This document shows positions 9,301-16,243 of a DNA stretch of 18,705 bases, piece after piece. This DNA is from Ardenticatenales bacterium (GTDB lineage Bacteria > Chloroflexota > Anaerolineae > Ardenticatenales > Ardenticatenaceae), in assembly GCA_013812995.1 (NCBI GenBank), contig JACCSL010000099.1:1-18705 (forward strand). Reading direction: 5' to 3'. The translations under genes and the position numbers were made by a program. Positions within the stretch are counted from its first letter, which is position 1; each line of letters starts with the position of its first letter. Under the pieces are notes generated by a model. It did not search any database. It saw nothing but the letters and a program-made list of their open reading frames with translations, and was not told the origin of the DNA.

Positions 9301-10056
9301 GTCGGGCAGAGCCTCACGCTGCTGGGCGAGGTTCTGCAGCGCCAGGGCGCGTACGAGCAGGCCCAGCAGCAATTGGAGGGTGGGCTGGCGCTGGCAAGGA
9401 AGGCCAAGGCTCAGAGCACAGTCATCTCTGCCCTGTACATGCTCGGGGTGGTGGCGCTGAACCGGGGCGACCGCGAGAGCGCGCAGAACTACCTGGAGCA
9501 GAGTCTGGCGCTCTCGCGGAAGGAAGGGGACCCACAGGTCAAAGCGCGCGCGCTCAGCTTCCTGGGCGCGGTGGTGCTCAACGAGCAGCAGCCCGCGCTC
9601 GCCCGGCAGTACCTGGAGGAAGCCCTGGCACTGCACCGCGAGAGCGGGGACCGGCGCGGGATTGCCAATGCGCAGGGGAACCTGGGCTATCTGCTCTACG
9701 CCCAGGAGGAGCTGGCGCTGGCCCGACGCCACCTCGAAGATTGTCTTCGCATCAGCCAGGAGCTTGGCGACAAGCTGTACCTCGCCTACATGTTCGTGGC
9801 GCTGGCCGCCATCGCCATTCAGGAGCAGCCCACCGCCACCAGCCGCGCGCGGCGCGCCACGCGCCTGGCGGGCGTCGTCGCCACGCTGCTGGCGATGACC
9901 GGCGCGGTGCTGGAACCCTATGAGCAGGGCATCTACGAGCGCACACTCAACGCGGCGCGTGCCCTGCTGGGCGAGGCTGAGTTCGACAACGCCCTGGCCG
10001 ACGGCGCAGCCCTCACGCTGGAAGAGGCCGTCGCCTACGCGCTCGACGCAGGGTAG
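6340..10056 (+). CDS. Soluble adenylyl cyclase-like protein: two cyclase-type domains, AAA/STAND ATPase, TPRs
   Basis: This is a 1238-residue multidomain signalling protein. Residues about 25-205 form a class III cyclase-like domain. Residues about 248-425 form a second one with the strong motif YNVLGEEVNLAAR (364-376). From about 440 there is an ATPase module: GREXEL-type entry MVGRESEL, Walker A AEAGMGKS (471-478) and Walker B LVLEDLHWVD (598-607). About seven TPR-like helical repeats fill 870-1170. The order C1-C2-ATPase-TPR is that of soluble adenylyl cyclase. The first metal Asp of C1 is Ala34 (FAAIS where active enzymes have F-x-D-I-S), while the second, Asp86, is kept. In C2, Lys301, Asn372 and Arg376 are kept, but Asn365 stands where sAC has Thr. 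It may be weakly active, or a nucleotide-sensing pseudo-cyclase. ATG 6340 has GGAG seven bases upstream. Confidence 0.9.
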   Translation: MDDISVYLPMDRRQALVRNETLAQQTTGTVLFAAISNLTPLTNALMEEYGEKRGPEELARQLDYVYDILIAQVNRYRGSVINFAHDSLTCWFDKDDGRRATAAGLLMQQEMGKFAALQSMSGSRTTLAMRVGITHGPVQRFVVGNPAIQRLDLFVGDPLARMVTAEQQARRGEVVVDERSAQALGDAIEITEVRPGSLALVERLRRPIPPPTPWPPIRATSLSLDQLQPWLPPFVYKRFQAGQGEFPSEMRSVVALLLSFSGLDYQQEGEISHKLDRYIRWVQETMARYEGTLLDATLMDKGGYLYAIFGIPVAHEDDSTRAALAAWALRSPPEELNYITGVRIGLSQGRLRAGAYGGQIRRTYNVLGEEVNLAARLMQYAAPGQVLATGRIQAATAHRIRWHELPGMRVRGHLEPIQLFYMRGVSSRQTLKLLEPSYDLPMVGRESELAKIEAKFSLALLGEGQIVGITAEAGMGKSRLLAEVLRMARARSVVAYGGECHVHGSNTPYLVWQPIWRTFFGLDETWSPEAQRHALERELNRIAPQFLPRLPLLDQALPLPIPENDLTRSMDAHLRKLSRESLLVECLKIRATNTPMMLVLEDLHWVDPLSRDLLEAACRAISTLPVLIVLAYRPSDIDLLQSIRVATLPHFSEIRLQEFNTQEAGRLIALKLTQVGKEIGSSPTNPNSLTSFIAMVKKLAQQAQGNPFYIEELLNFLRDRGLDPRESASWQEITFPDTLHGLILSRFDQLNDLQKKILGAASVIGRLFRLSWLLGYCPWLGDPAQVQAELETMNRLDLTPMEAPAERTYLFKHIVTQEVAYNSLDEATRRALHEHLARYLEAQMAAGTLRDLPISLLTYHYERSENLEKKREYLRRAGDAAQVAYANQTAIDYYQRLLALLGEQEPHRGEILLLYGTVLERVGRWQEAQRGYLEALALAEQRRSLHDQARCQLALGSVLEKVAHFDEAIAWLEKARNSYERQAAWGGVGQSLTLLGEVLQRQGAYEQAQQQLEGGLALARKAKAQSTVISALYMLGVVALNRGDRESAQNYLEQSLALSRKEGDPQVKARALSFLGAVVLNEQQPALARQYLEEALALHRESGDRRGIANAQGNLGYLLYAQEELALARRHLEDCLRISQELGDKLYLAYMFVALAAIAIQEQPTATSRARRATRLAGVVATLLAMTGAVLEPYEQGIYERTLNAARALLGEAEFDNALADGAALTLEEAVAYALDAG

Positions 10057-10069
10057 CTTCAGATACTCA

Positions 10070-12034
10070 TCAAATGCTTTCAATTAATCTGACAATTTCA
10101 GAAATCTCCTGGGTGCGTGTGAGATAATCCTGGTAGCCTAACAAAGCTTCATTTATGAGTTCATCGTACAAGACATAACGGGCGTTACACACTTTAAGCA
10201 GTTCGGCGTGCTGTCTAAGGTTAGACTCGGGAGTAGGATGGTAGCCAAGGATGCATATTATTTCGATTAGGTGAGGCGCGCTCGGGTGGTGAGTATTTAG
10301 GCACTTCGTCAGTGCGCCTTGGTACTTCATGACCTGGTCTACGAGTTCACTTATCCCAACCCTACGATTGTATTTCTTCAACTCAATGACGATGTGCTTG
10401 TTAGCCGCTGTTCTGTAACGGATATCGAGTCGCCCTCGTCTCTCGTCCTCGGTCAATCCCGCTGCTACCACATCGAACTCCCTGCCAAGGGACTCCTCCA
10501 TCCTAGCATCAACAGTCGCTCGCTCCCAAGAGGGGCTCAATAGCCATAGATGATCGAATAGATATTCCTGCAAGACTCTCTCTTTAATCTCTGCATCGCG
10601 ATTCAGCAACTGATCGAAATGTTTTAGAATCTCCAACCTGCCCTTAGCAATTTGGTGGTAGTGCACGGCCTCTATGTCATCTATCCCATGAAATAATTCA
10701 GTCAACATCGCAAAGTCTTTTTCTGTTTCCAAGCTTTCCAGGAAGCCTAGGGTATCTGTCAGCGCCAGCTTCTCGAAAGCCAACAGAGTATGCTTGTACA
10801 GTTGACGTTTAGCCTCCTCATCCACCCCTTTCAAAGATTCAATCTTCCCAAAAAGTCCTTGAGCATACTTTTTACGGCCAGTAGTTAGCCTTCCATACCA
10901 CTGTTTAATCGCAGGATTTTGCAGTGCCTTGTCGGTACCAGCACTTGTTCTATAGTTGCCCCAATCCGCCTGGACTTGTTTTAGAACCCGCTGTACAAAT
11001 TCACGAAGTTCGGTATATCGGCTATCGTCTTCTTTGACGCTTTGCCTGTTGCTGGTGACTATATCTTCGTACTCGTCCAGATCCATGAAGTCGGCGTCTA
11101 TCTCACCAATGAGATACTTTGAGAAAAGTCCTCCCTCTTTGAAGTCGCTCAACATGTCTTCTTGAATGAGCTTACCGCGAGCGAAGATTATGATGTTGTT
11201 GTTCGTCTCATCTATAGCCTGCTGATTTACGGCAGTCGCGACCCATCCTTTGACGGTATATCCCTTGGTTTCATTTACGACGTTGCTGAGGGAAATTACG
11301 CGTTTAGCGTTCTTACACTTCAAAGCAACATCAGCACTCTCTGCTCCGAAATACCATAGCATCTCGACATGGTCGAAGAAATCCCGATCCTTGACTGTGA
11401 TTTCTACCCCATTGAGGAAGACTCGGAACTCTTTTCCGCCTAAAACGCTGAAACGACGCGCCAATCGTTTTCGAAGGTACGTTTCGGCGACCATCACGGG
11501 TTTTCTGAGGTCTGTAAGGGTGATCTTCGTACCCCTCGTGATCAATATCGCTGGAGGGTCAATGGGAATAGGATGATAGGTACCTTCCCCACCCCGGATC
11601 TTCTGCTTAATGTCGTACAGGTTCATCAGTAGACCACTGGCTTCGCCATTTTTCACGCTCTGTACTTCCACGAAGTTAGCAATGGAGAAGACCGACAATT
11701 TACCGATTCCTTTTCTACCCATTGGTAAGCGCCCTTTCGGAGTTTTTGGTGGCTCCTTCTCACGCTTCTGATAGCCAACACAGAGATATTTCTCGTTTAT
11801 GTCGCTTGCGGTCATTCCATGACCGTCGTCTTGGACGACGATCTCCCCTTTATGCGAGTCGATGGTAATATCGACCCGCGATGCATCTGCATCCCAGGCA
11901 TTAGCCACAACCTCTGAGAGAATGGCCGGTACGTTGCTATACAACCCTATCCCTAAATGATTCAATACATTCAGGCTGATCGTCAGGGCGTACTTGGGTT
12001 TGGGATCCTGCTGTTCCTCCTGCTCGTATATCAT
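10070..12034 (-). CDS. GHKL (MORC/MutL/Hsp90-type) ATPase with C-terminal PD-(D/E)XK-like nuclease region; predicted restriction component
   Basis: Numbered from the chosen start (654 residues), the GHKL ATP site is complete. The N-box SEVVANAWDADA has catalytic Glu41 and Mg-binding Asn45, motif II is DDGHGM at 69-74, motif III is GRKGIGKLS at 106-114, and a TRGTKITLTDL stretch lies near 166-176. No dimerisation/phosphoacceptor His domain precedes it, so it is not a sensor kinase. The last 170 residues contain ERVLQEYLFDHLWLLSP, then Asp537 (GRLDIRY), and Glu551-x-Lys553 (VIELKKYN). This is the D...ExK pattern of PD-(D/E)XK nucleases and is reminiscent of Shedu or NucS domains (inference). 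ATG 12034 has GGAGAGG just upstream; a farther in-frame start at 12082 lacks one. It overlaps the C5 methyltransferase gene by 98 bases. GHL ATPases beside methylases were proposed as R-M components in comparative work on MORC origins. Confidence 0.88.
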   Translation of the reverse strand: MIYEQEEQQDPKPKYALTISLNVLNHLGIGLYSNVPAILSEVVANAWDADASRVDITIDSHKGEIVVQDDGHGMTASDINEKYLCVGYQKREKEPPKTPKGRLPMGRKGIGKLSVFSIANFVEVQSVKNGEASGLLMNLYDIKQKIRGGEGTYHPIPIDPPAILITRGTKITLTDLRKPVMVAETYLRKRLARRFSVLGGKEFRVFLNGVEITVKDRDFFDHVEMLWYFGAESADVALKCKNAKRVISLSNVVNETKGYTVKGWVATAVNQQAIDETNNNIIIFARGKLIQEDMLSDFKEGGLFSKYLIGEIDADFMDLDEYEDIVTSNRQSVKEDDSRYTELREFVQRVLKQVQADWGNYRTSAGTDKALQNPAIKQWYGRLTTGRKKYAQGLFGKIESLKGVDEEAKRQLYKHTLLAFEKLALTDTLGFLESLETEKDFAMLTELFHGIDDIEAVHYHQIAKGRLEILKHFDQLLNRDAEIKERVLQEYLFDHLWLLSPSWERATVDARMEESLGREFDVVAAGLTEDERRGRLDIRYRTAANKHIVIELKKYNRRVGISELVDQVMKYQGALTKCLNTHHPSAPHLIEIICILGYHPTPESNLRQHAELLKVCNARYVLYDELINEALLGYQDYLTRTQEISEIVRLIESI

Positions 12035-13148
12035 TAGCCTCTCCAAGATGATGTGCCAAGTGACGCTCAATACTCCTGGCAATAACTCTAGCTAGTTGAA
12101 CAGGTACCGCGTTCCCTATGTAACGTCCCAACGTCTTGAAGTAGTAGCGATATCCGGGGCCAACAAATCCATAAGTCGAGGGAAAGGTTTGCAAGAGCGC
12201 AGCCTCACGCAGAGAGATGGCTCGGTCCTGCTCGGGATGGCCGAAGCGCCCACTTCCGAATCCGTAGCATTGGGTCGTCATAGTCGGTGCAGGTCTGTCC
12301 CATTCCATGCGTCCATACACGCTACGATAGGTTTTCCCGCTCTCTTTCATATGACACTCAGCTCTCAGATCCTCATCCCAATCCTCCCACGTACCACCCG
12401 GAAGAGAAGCTTGGATTCTGCGCAAGTTCAATTCTGACAGGCTCGCTGCTCGGTGCAGTGGGTCGGTTACGCTGGTTCCCCCAGCGTCTAGGCATTCAAG
12501 ATCTCCGATGGCAGATCTCACAGTCGGATACTCATCGGGAGTATGAGTCCGTTGCAACAGTTCGATAGCTCCGTGCCTTGAGGCAAACAGGACAAGCCTC
12601 GTCCGACTCTGAGGAATGCCATAATCTGGACAGTACACACTCTTGTACTCTGTAACGTGGTAGCCTGCGCTTTGCAGCTTGCCAACGAAAGAGCTATAGG
12701 CACGCCCTTTCTGGAAGGTGGCGAGTTCTGGTACGTTCTCCATTGAGACCACGTCAGGAAGTACTTGGCAAATCAACTCAGCGAATTGGGGCAGCAGCCT
12801 CCATCTATCTTTCGTGCCCCTCCCCTTCTTATTATAAGGAGAAAAAGGTTGGCATGGGGCACAACCAACCAGTATCTTGATGTGTCCTTGGGGGTAAAAA
12901 GCAATAATCGCTTGCTGTCTCACATCTTCGATGCGTTGAGAGATAAACTGTGCCCCAGGATTGTTCGTCTCGTAGGCATAGCGGCATGAGTCGTCAGCAT
13001 CAATACCCGCCACGACTTGGAATCCTTCTAAACTGAATCCGTGCGTTAAGCCACCTATGCCACAAAATAAATCCACTACTGAGCAGTTCTCCACGTACCC
13101 TCCCACTCGTTCTATAAACCTTTGGTAAATGTTGTCTCTAGCAGCCAA
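11937..13148 (-). CDS. DNA (cytosine-5-)-methyltransferase
   Basis: This enzyme transfers a methyl group from SAM to C5 of cytosine in a specific DNA sequence. All key motifs are present in canonical order: motif I VVDLFCGIGGLTHGF (about 24-38), motif IV GCAPCQPFS with catalytic Cys99, motif VI ENV at 137-139, motif VIII QSRTR at 180-184, RPAPTMTT and LREAALLQTFP near 285-322 (motif IX region), and GNAVPVQLAR of motif X at 345-354. The target-recognition stretch, about 200-280, is short, suggesting a simple target. The start is uncertain. TTG 13148 is the farthest, with GGAG about 17 bases away. GTG 13094, with GGGAGG five bases upstream, would also keep motif I. The 3' end runs 98 bases into the ATPase gene, consistent with translational coupling. 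Codon and base use are more AT-rich than the flanks. Confidence 0.95.
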   Translation of the reverse strand: MAARDNIYQRFIERVGGYVENCSVVDLFCGIGGLTHGFSLEGFQVVAGIDADDSCRYAYETNNPGAQFISQRIEDVRQQAIIAFYPQGHIKILVGCAPCQPFSPYNKKGRGTKDRWRLLPQFAELICQVLPDVVSMENVPELATFQKGRAYSSFVGKLQSAGYHVTEYKSVYCPDYGIPQSRTRLVLFASRHGAIELLQRTHTPDEYPTVRSAIGDLECLDAGGTSVTDPLHRAASLSELNLRRIQASLPGGTWEDWDEDLRAECHMKESGKTYRSVYGRMEWDRPAPTMTTQCYGFGSGRFGHPEQDRAISLREAALLQTFPSTYGFVGPGYRYYFKTLGRYIGNAVPVQLARVIARSIERHLAHHLGEANDIRAGGTAGSQTQVRPDDQPECIESFRDRVV

Positions 13149-13225
13149 GAAGCATATCTGTCATTCTCCACATGATGACAAGTGCTTCCTAACCTCCGAG
13201 TAAAGAGTGGCTTTTCGTTACCATA

Positions 13226-13254
13226 ATAATAAAGCGGTGGCAGGAGAAAAACAA
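13226..13254 (-). promoter_or_regulatory. Candidate promoter of the methyltransferase/ATPase operon
   Basis: On the minus strand TTGTTT (13249-13254) and TATTAT (13226-13231, five of six consensus bases) are 17 bases apart. They lie about 80 bases upstream of the methyltransferase start. This is the only clear sigma-70-like pair in the 124-base gap between the methyltransferase gene and the 3' end of the membrane protein gene. Confidence 0.42.
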
Positions 13255-13272
13255 AAGTTGGGCTTGCAAAAC

Positions 13273-15183
13273 TCAGCGCACGGTGACGACGATGGCAATC
13301 TCGTCCCCGTCGGGGGCGGGGCGCAGGGTGAGGTGCAGGGTGTAGCGGCCCGGCGAGAGCGTTGCTGGCACGCGGAAGGCGCGCCGCTCCACCATGACAC
13401 GCCCCGGTTGCCAGTGCTGGGAGTTGAGGTCGCTACGTTTCAGAAGGACGAGCGCGCCCGCCGCATCCTCCATGCGGATCAGCAACTGGTAGCCGTCCGG
13501 TAGTTCCATTTCCGACGCCCAGCGTAGCTCCACCGCGAGCACCCCACCGCGCGCCAACAGGGGCGTGGCGCGGACCTCGCGTAGGTCAAGCACGGTATCG
13601 TCGCGGAAGGTCCATTGCTGCTCCAGGCGGAGCGGGACGCTGAGTGGCCCCTGCCAGTACTCTGCCAGCCGATAGCGCCCCGTGCTCGTTTCCCCCACGA
13701 AAAAGAGTGTTTCCTCCAGCAGCTCCTCCAGCGCGTCGACCTCCTGCTCGGTTTGTTCTGTCAGGAGATAGATCGGTGCGTCAGCCATCTGCGCCAGTTC
13801 CCTCGCATAGCTCAGCTCCTTCGCGGGGAAATCGTCGCTTGCCAGTGAAAATCCTAGGATGGGCAGCGGCGCTTTGACCTGGTTGAGCAGCGCCGGGGCC
13901 TTGTCCGGGGCCGCGTACCAGAGCTGGGCTCCCGGCGGCAGCTCTTCGGGCAGCGCCGTGAGTGTCTCGCGCAGCGTTGGGGACTCGAAGGCGCGCAGGT
14001 CCCCCAACAGCAGCCACAGCCCTGACATGAGAAGTAACGCCCCGACCGTTAGCACCAGCTCGCCCCCCTGCCGCCGCCAGCCCCATGTACCCGCGCCCAC
14101 CCCCGCCAGGAGCATGCCCACGAGCAGCGCCAGCGGGCGGCGCGTGGCAGCGGCCAGGGTCAGCCAGATGGCCTCCGGGGTATCCACGTCCCAGGAAGCC
14201 CCGAACAGTGCCAGCAGAAATGCCACTCCTCCCATTGTTCCCACCAGTAGGGGCCGCCGTCTCCCACGGATGAGCGGCGTCGCCAGCGCCATGAAGAGGG
14301 GAAGCAGGGGCAGGAGAAGCGCGGTTCCGCCCTGCCAGTCCGCCAGGGCAAAAGGCACGCCAAAGCGTTGCCAGGTATACCATAAATAGAAAGCGACCAC
14401 GATCATCAGGGGCAGCAGGAACAGAAAGAGGCGTAGCAGAACCCAGTCTTTGCCGAGCCAGTCCCGCCAGGCATGAAAGGGAACAAAGGCCACTCGTCGG
14501 CGGGGAGAGAGCGCGGCGTGATAGGCCCTCCAATGGTCGAAGATAAGCGTCAGCAGCGCCAACCCGAAGAGCGGAAATGTCAGGCTGGTGGCGGGGTTGG
14601 CGATCAGTGCCAATCCGAGCCAGCCCCCACAGGCGAGGAGCGATGGAAATGTATCCTCAGAGCGGTAGCGCAGCAGTTGATAGAGCGTTCCCACCAGCGC
14701 AAGGGAACTGGTGGTCACACTCCCAAAGTCTCTCGTGGCAGGAAGCAGCAGGCTCCCCATCGCCCAGAGCAGCGTGACCGCCAGCGCACTCTCGCGGCCG
14801 GCATTGGGAAAGAGGCTGCGCGCGCTGCGGTACAGCAAAAGGGCGGTCAGGGTATGGAGAAGTGGGGGCAGCAGCAGGGCCGTGTGCAGGGGACCGACAT
14901 CGGCTCCCCAAAGCCCCAGCCAGAGCAGGGGCAAGGCGAGTAGGCTGGTGCCGGGGGGCTGACGGGCGTAGAGGAGATCGTCGGCCCCGTAGACACCCAC
15001 GCTCTCCCCCAGCCAGCGCATCGCCTCGATATCCCAGCGCCCATACCGTGCCAGCGCGTCGCTGACGGCGTAGGTGGCGAGCGCGCCCTCACTGTCGGGG
15101 GCCGCGCTCCAGGTCAGCAGTGTGAGCGGGAAAAGAATCAGGAAAAGAGCAAAGGTCTCGCAGACAGTTGATCGCGAGGACAC
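13273..15183 (-). CDS. Polytopic membrane protein, GT-C/GT39-like glycosyltransferase candidate
   Basis: This is a 636-residue protein with about ten or more hydrophobic helices from residue 10 to about 400. The first helix is followed by a loop with an acidic DSEGALATYAVSDALARYG-type segment and then YARQPPGTSLLALPL. That arrangement is typical of GT-C fold, GT39/ArnT-like integral membrane glycosyltransferases that use lipid-linked sugars. The part after about 400 is hydrophilic and probably outside. Its last hundred residues (from DDTVLDLREVRA on, with WQPGRVMVERRAFRVPATLSPGRYTL) look like a beta-sandwich module common in such Chloroflexota proteins. Neither the donor nor the acceptor can be told. 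The start is GTG 15183, 11 bases after the SAM methyltransferase stop, without a good ribosome-binding site, so reading may be coupled to the upstream gene. Confidence 0.7.
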   Translation of the reverse strand: MSSRSTVCETFALFLILFPLTLLTWSAAPDSEGALATYAVSDALARYGRWDIEAMRWLGESVGVYGADDLLYARQPPGTSLLALPLLWLGLWGADVGPLHTALLLPPLLHTLTALLLYRSARSLFPNAGRESALAVTLLWAMGSLLLPATRDFGSVTTSSLALVGTLYQLLRYRSEDTFPSLLACGGWLGLALIANPATSLTFPLFGLALLTLIFDHWRAYHAALSPRRRVAFVPFHAWRDWLGKDWVLLRLFLFLLPLMIVVAFYLWYTWQRFGVPFALADWQGGTALLLPLLPLFMALATPLIRGRRRPLLVGTMGGVAFLLALFGASWDVDTPEAIWLTLAAATRRPLALLVGMLLAGVGAGTWGWRRQGGELVLTVGALLLMSGLWLLLGDLRAFESPTLRETLTALPEELPPGAQLWYAAPDKAPALLNQVKAPLPILGFSLASDDFPAKELSYARELAQMADAPIYLLTEQTEQEVDALEELLEETLFFVGETSTGRYRLAEYWQGPLSVPLRLEQQWTFRDDTVLDLREVRATPLLARGGVLAVELRWASEMELPDGYQLLIRMEDAAGALVLLKRSDLNSQHWQPGRVMVERRAFRVPATLSPGRYTLHLTLRPAPDGDEIAIVVTVR

Positions 15184-15194
15184 AGGGGGCTGGA

Positions 15195-16055
15195 TTAGCC
15201 GCGCGGTTTCTGGAGCAGGATATAGCGGTGATGCGCCCAGACCATCTTGAGCTGCCAGGGAAGCGTGGCGCGCTCCAGAAAGGCGTATCCATCCATCTGC
15301 GCCTTGAGTTCCGGCTTGTCACCCGTGTAGTAAGCCATCGTGGACCACTCCCAGGAATCGCCCTCGAAGCGGGACTGGAATCGCTCGCCCAGCCCCAATC
15401 TCTTGAGTACCTCGCTGGCGGGCATCACCGTGTCGGGCCAGGGTGGTACATCAAGCACGCCCTGCTCCACCAGGGTCAAGCCGCGCTCCTCCAGAACCTT
15501 CCGCGCCACGCCCACGTTAGACCAGCGCTCATCCTGGATCCAATCGAAGAACTCACGCTCCAGCAGGTACTTGCGGAGCAGGTAGCCCACCTGCATCTTG
15601 TTCGGCATCGCCGTGAAGATCAGGTTCTTAGAGACACGCGCCATCTCCCGCAGCGTGGCAGCCGCGTCCGGCAGGTGCCAGAGTGCGGCCCAGTTCCACA
15701 CGAGGTCGAACTGCTCCGCAGGGAAAGGCAGCCTTGAGGGGTCCGGGGTGCAGACGAAGGTCACACGGTCCAGCAGACCCAGCTCCCCCCAGAGGCGGCG
15801 CACCTCGCGCAGTCGCTCATCGTTCACATCCACCAGCGTGACATGCGCGCCAAGCTGGGCAAAACGCACCGAGTTGATGCCGCTGGCCCCCGCCATTCCA
15901 TAGATCGGCGCTTCCAGAACGGTGCGGATATTGTGCTGCCGCATCCGCTCCTCAAGAAAATCATTCAGAATCAGCCGCTCGTAGACGAGCCCGAGCCCCT
16001 CGTTATAATCGCTCATCCAGCGACGCCAGGCGTTATCGTAATCGATCATGGTCAT
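15195..16055 (-). CDS. Class I SAM-dependent methyltransferase, substrate unknown
   Basis: This is a 286-residue Rossmann-fold methyltransferase. The SAM-binding strand and loop are at 45-60 (TVLEAPIYGMAGASGI), with the loop longer and less Gly-rich than the usual E-x-G-x-G-x-G. The acidic residue ending strand 2 is Asp76 (THE strand HVTLVDV), and motif IV-like FDLVWNWAALWHL begins near 116. The C-terminal half, with several Trp and Tyr, is probably the substrate cap. It has no membrane segments. ATG 16055 has a modest AGAG six bases upstream; a second ATG at 16049 is possible. It lies 11 bases before the GT39-like membrane protein gene, so both may act on the same envelope glycan or lipid (inference). 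It is not the DNA methyltransferase type. Confidence 0.85.
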   Translation of the reverse strand: MTMIDYDNAWRRWMSDYNEGLGLVYERLILNDFLEERMRQHNIRTVLEAPIYGMAGASGINSVRFAQLGAHVTLVDVNDERLREVRRLWGELGLLDRVTFVCTPDPSRLPFPAEQFDLVWNWAALWHLPDAAATLREMARVSKNLIFTAMPNKMQVGYLLRKYLLEREFFDWIQDERWSNVGVARKVLEERGLTLVEQGVLDVPPWPDTVMPASEVLKRLGLGERFQSRFEGDSWEWSTMAYYTGDKPELKAQMDGYAFLERATLPWQLKMVWAHHRYILLQKPRG

Positions 16056-16078
16056 GTTGTACTCTACTTTGCGAAAAT

Positions 16079-16138
16079 AAAACGTAAAACGTAAAACGTA
16101 ATATCTTCTTCAAGACATCGTTTTTACGTTTTACGTTT
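16079..16138. repeat. AAAACGT tandem heptamers forming a long AT-rich hairpin
   Basis: Three perfect tandem AAAACGT units occupy 16079-16099. After a loop of about 20 bases the complementary CGTTTTTACGTTTTACGTTT runs at 16119-16138, giving a stem of about 19 pairs with one bulge. It starts 24 bases upstream of the SAM methyltransferase start codon, so a transcript from either strand could fold here. It lacks the GC stem and T-run of a standard terminator. Related ACGTTTT tails occur at 49-56, 16234-16243 and 16729-16792. Confidence 0.7.
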
Positions 16139-16181
16139 CTGGTTCTGATGGAATTTGTGGTTGAGGGGTGGCTCTGCGTGG
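16133..16181 (-). repeat. Dispersed repeat, copy R2
   Basis: Read on the minus strand this copy gives CCACGCAGAGCCA, ACCACAAATTC and CAGAACCAG in the same order and spacing as copy R1 at the left edge of the window. Its tail is ACGTAAAACGT, the reverse orientation of the tail in R1. With R3 it forms an inverted pair: 16139-16161 and 16211-16233 are complementary over 23 bases with two mismatches and a loop of about 49 bases. Confidence 0.65.
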
Positions 16182-16208
16182 CTCGCATAGCACGCTTCCC
16201 GATCTTCC

Positions 16209-16243
16209 ATACCACAAATTCCGTCAGAAGCAGTTACGTTTTA
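16209..16243 (+). repeat. Dispersed repeat, copy R3 (partial)
   Basis: This shorter copy keeps ACCACAAATTCCGTCAGAAG, CAG and the tail TTACGTTTTA found in R1, but lacks the CCACGCAGAGCC block. It is inverted relative to R2. The two changes between the R2 and R3 arms leave most pairs of the stem intact. Confidence 0.6.

Noticed and set aside
8857..10083. Minus-strand open frame of 408 codons opposite the TPR part of the cyclase-like gene
   Set aside because: The plus strand encodes regular TPR repeats; the opposite frame has no domain pattern and is typical of GC-rich shadow frames.
10070..12034. Sensor histidine kinase reading of the GHKL protein
   Set aside because: No HisKA dimer domain, membrane segments or PAS/HAMP; the motifs SEVVANAWDADA and GRKGIGKLS and the nuclease tail fit the MORC/MutL/Hsp90 side of GHKL.
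16079..16243. CRISPR array
   Set aside because: The units are seven-base tandem or single inverted copies, with no regular 25-40 base repeats separated by equal spacers and no cas genes.
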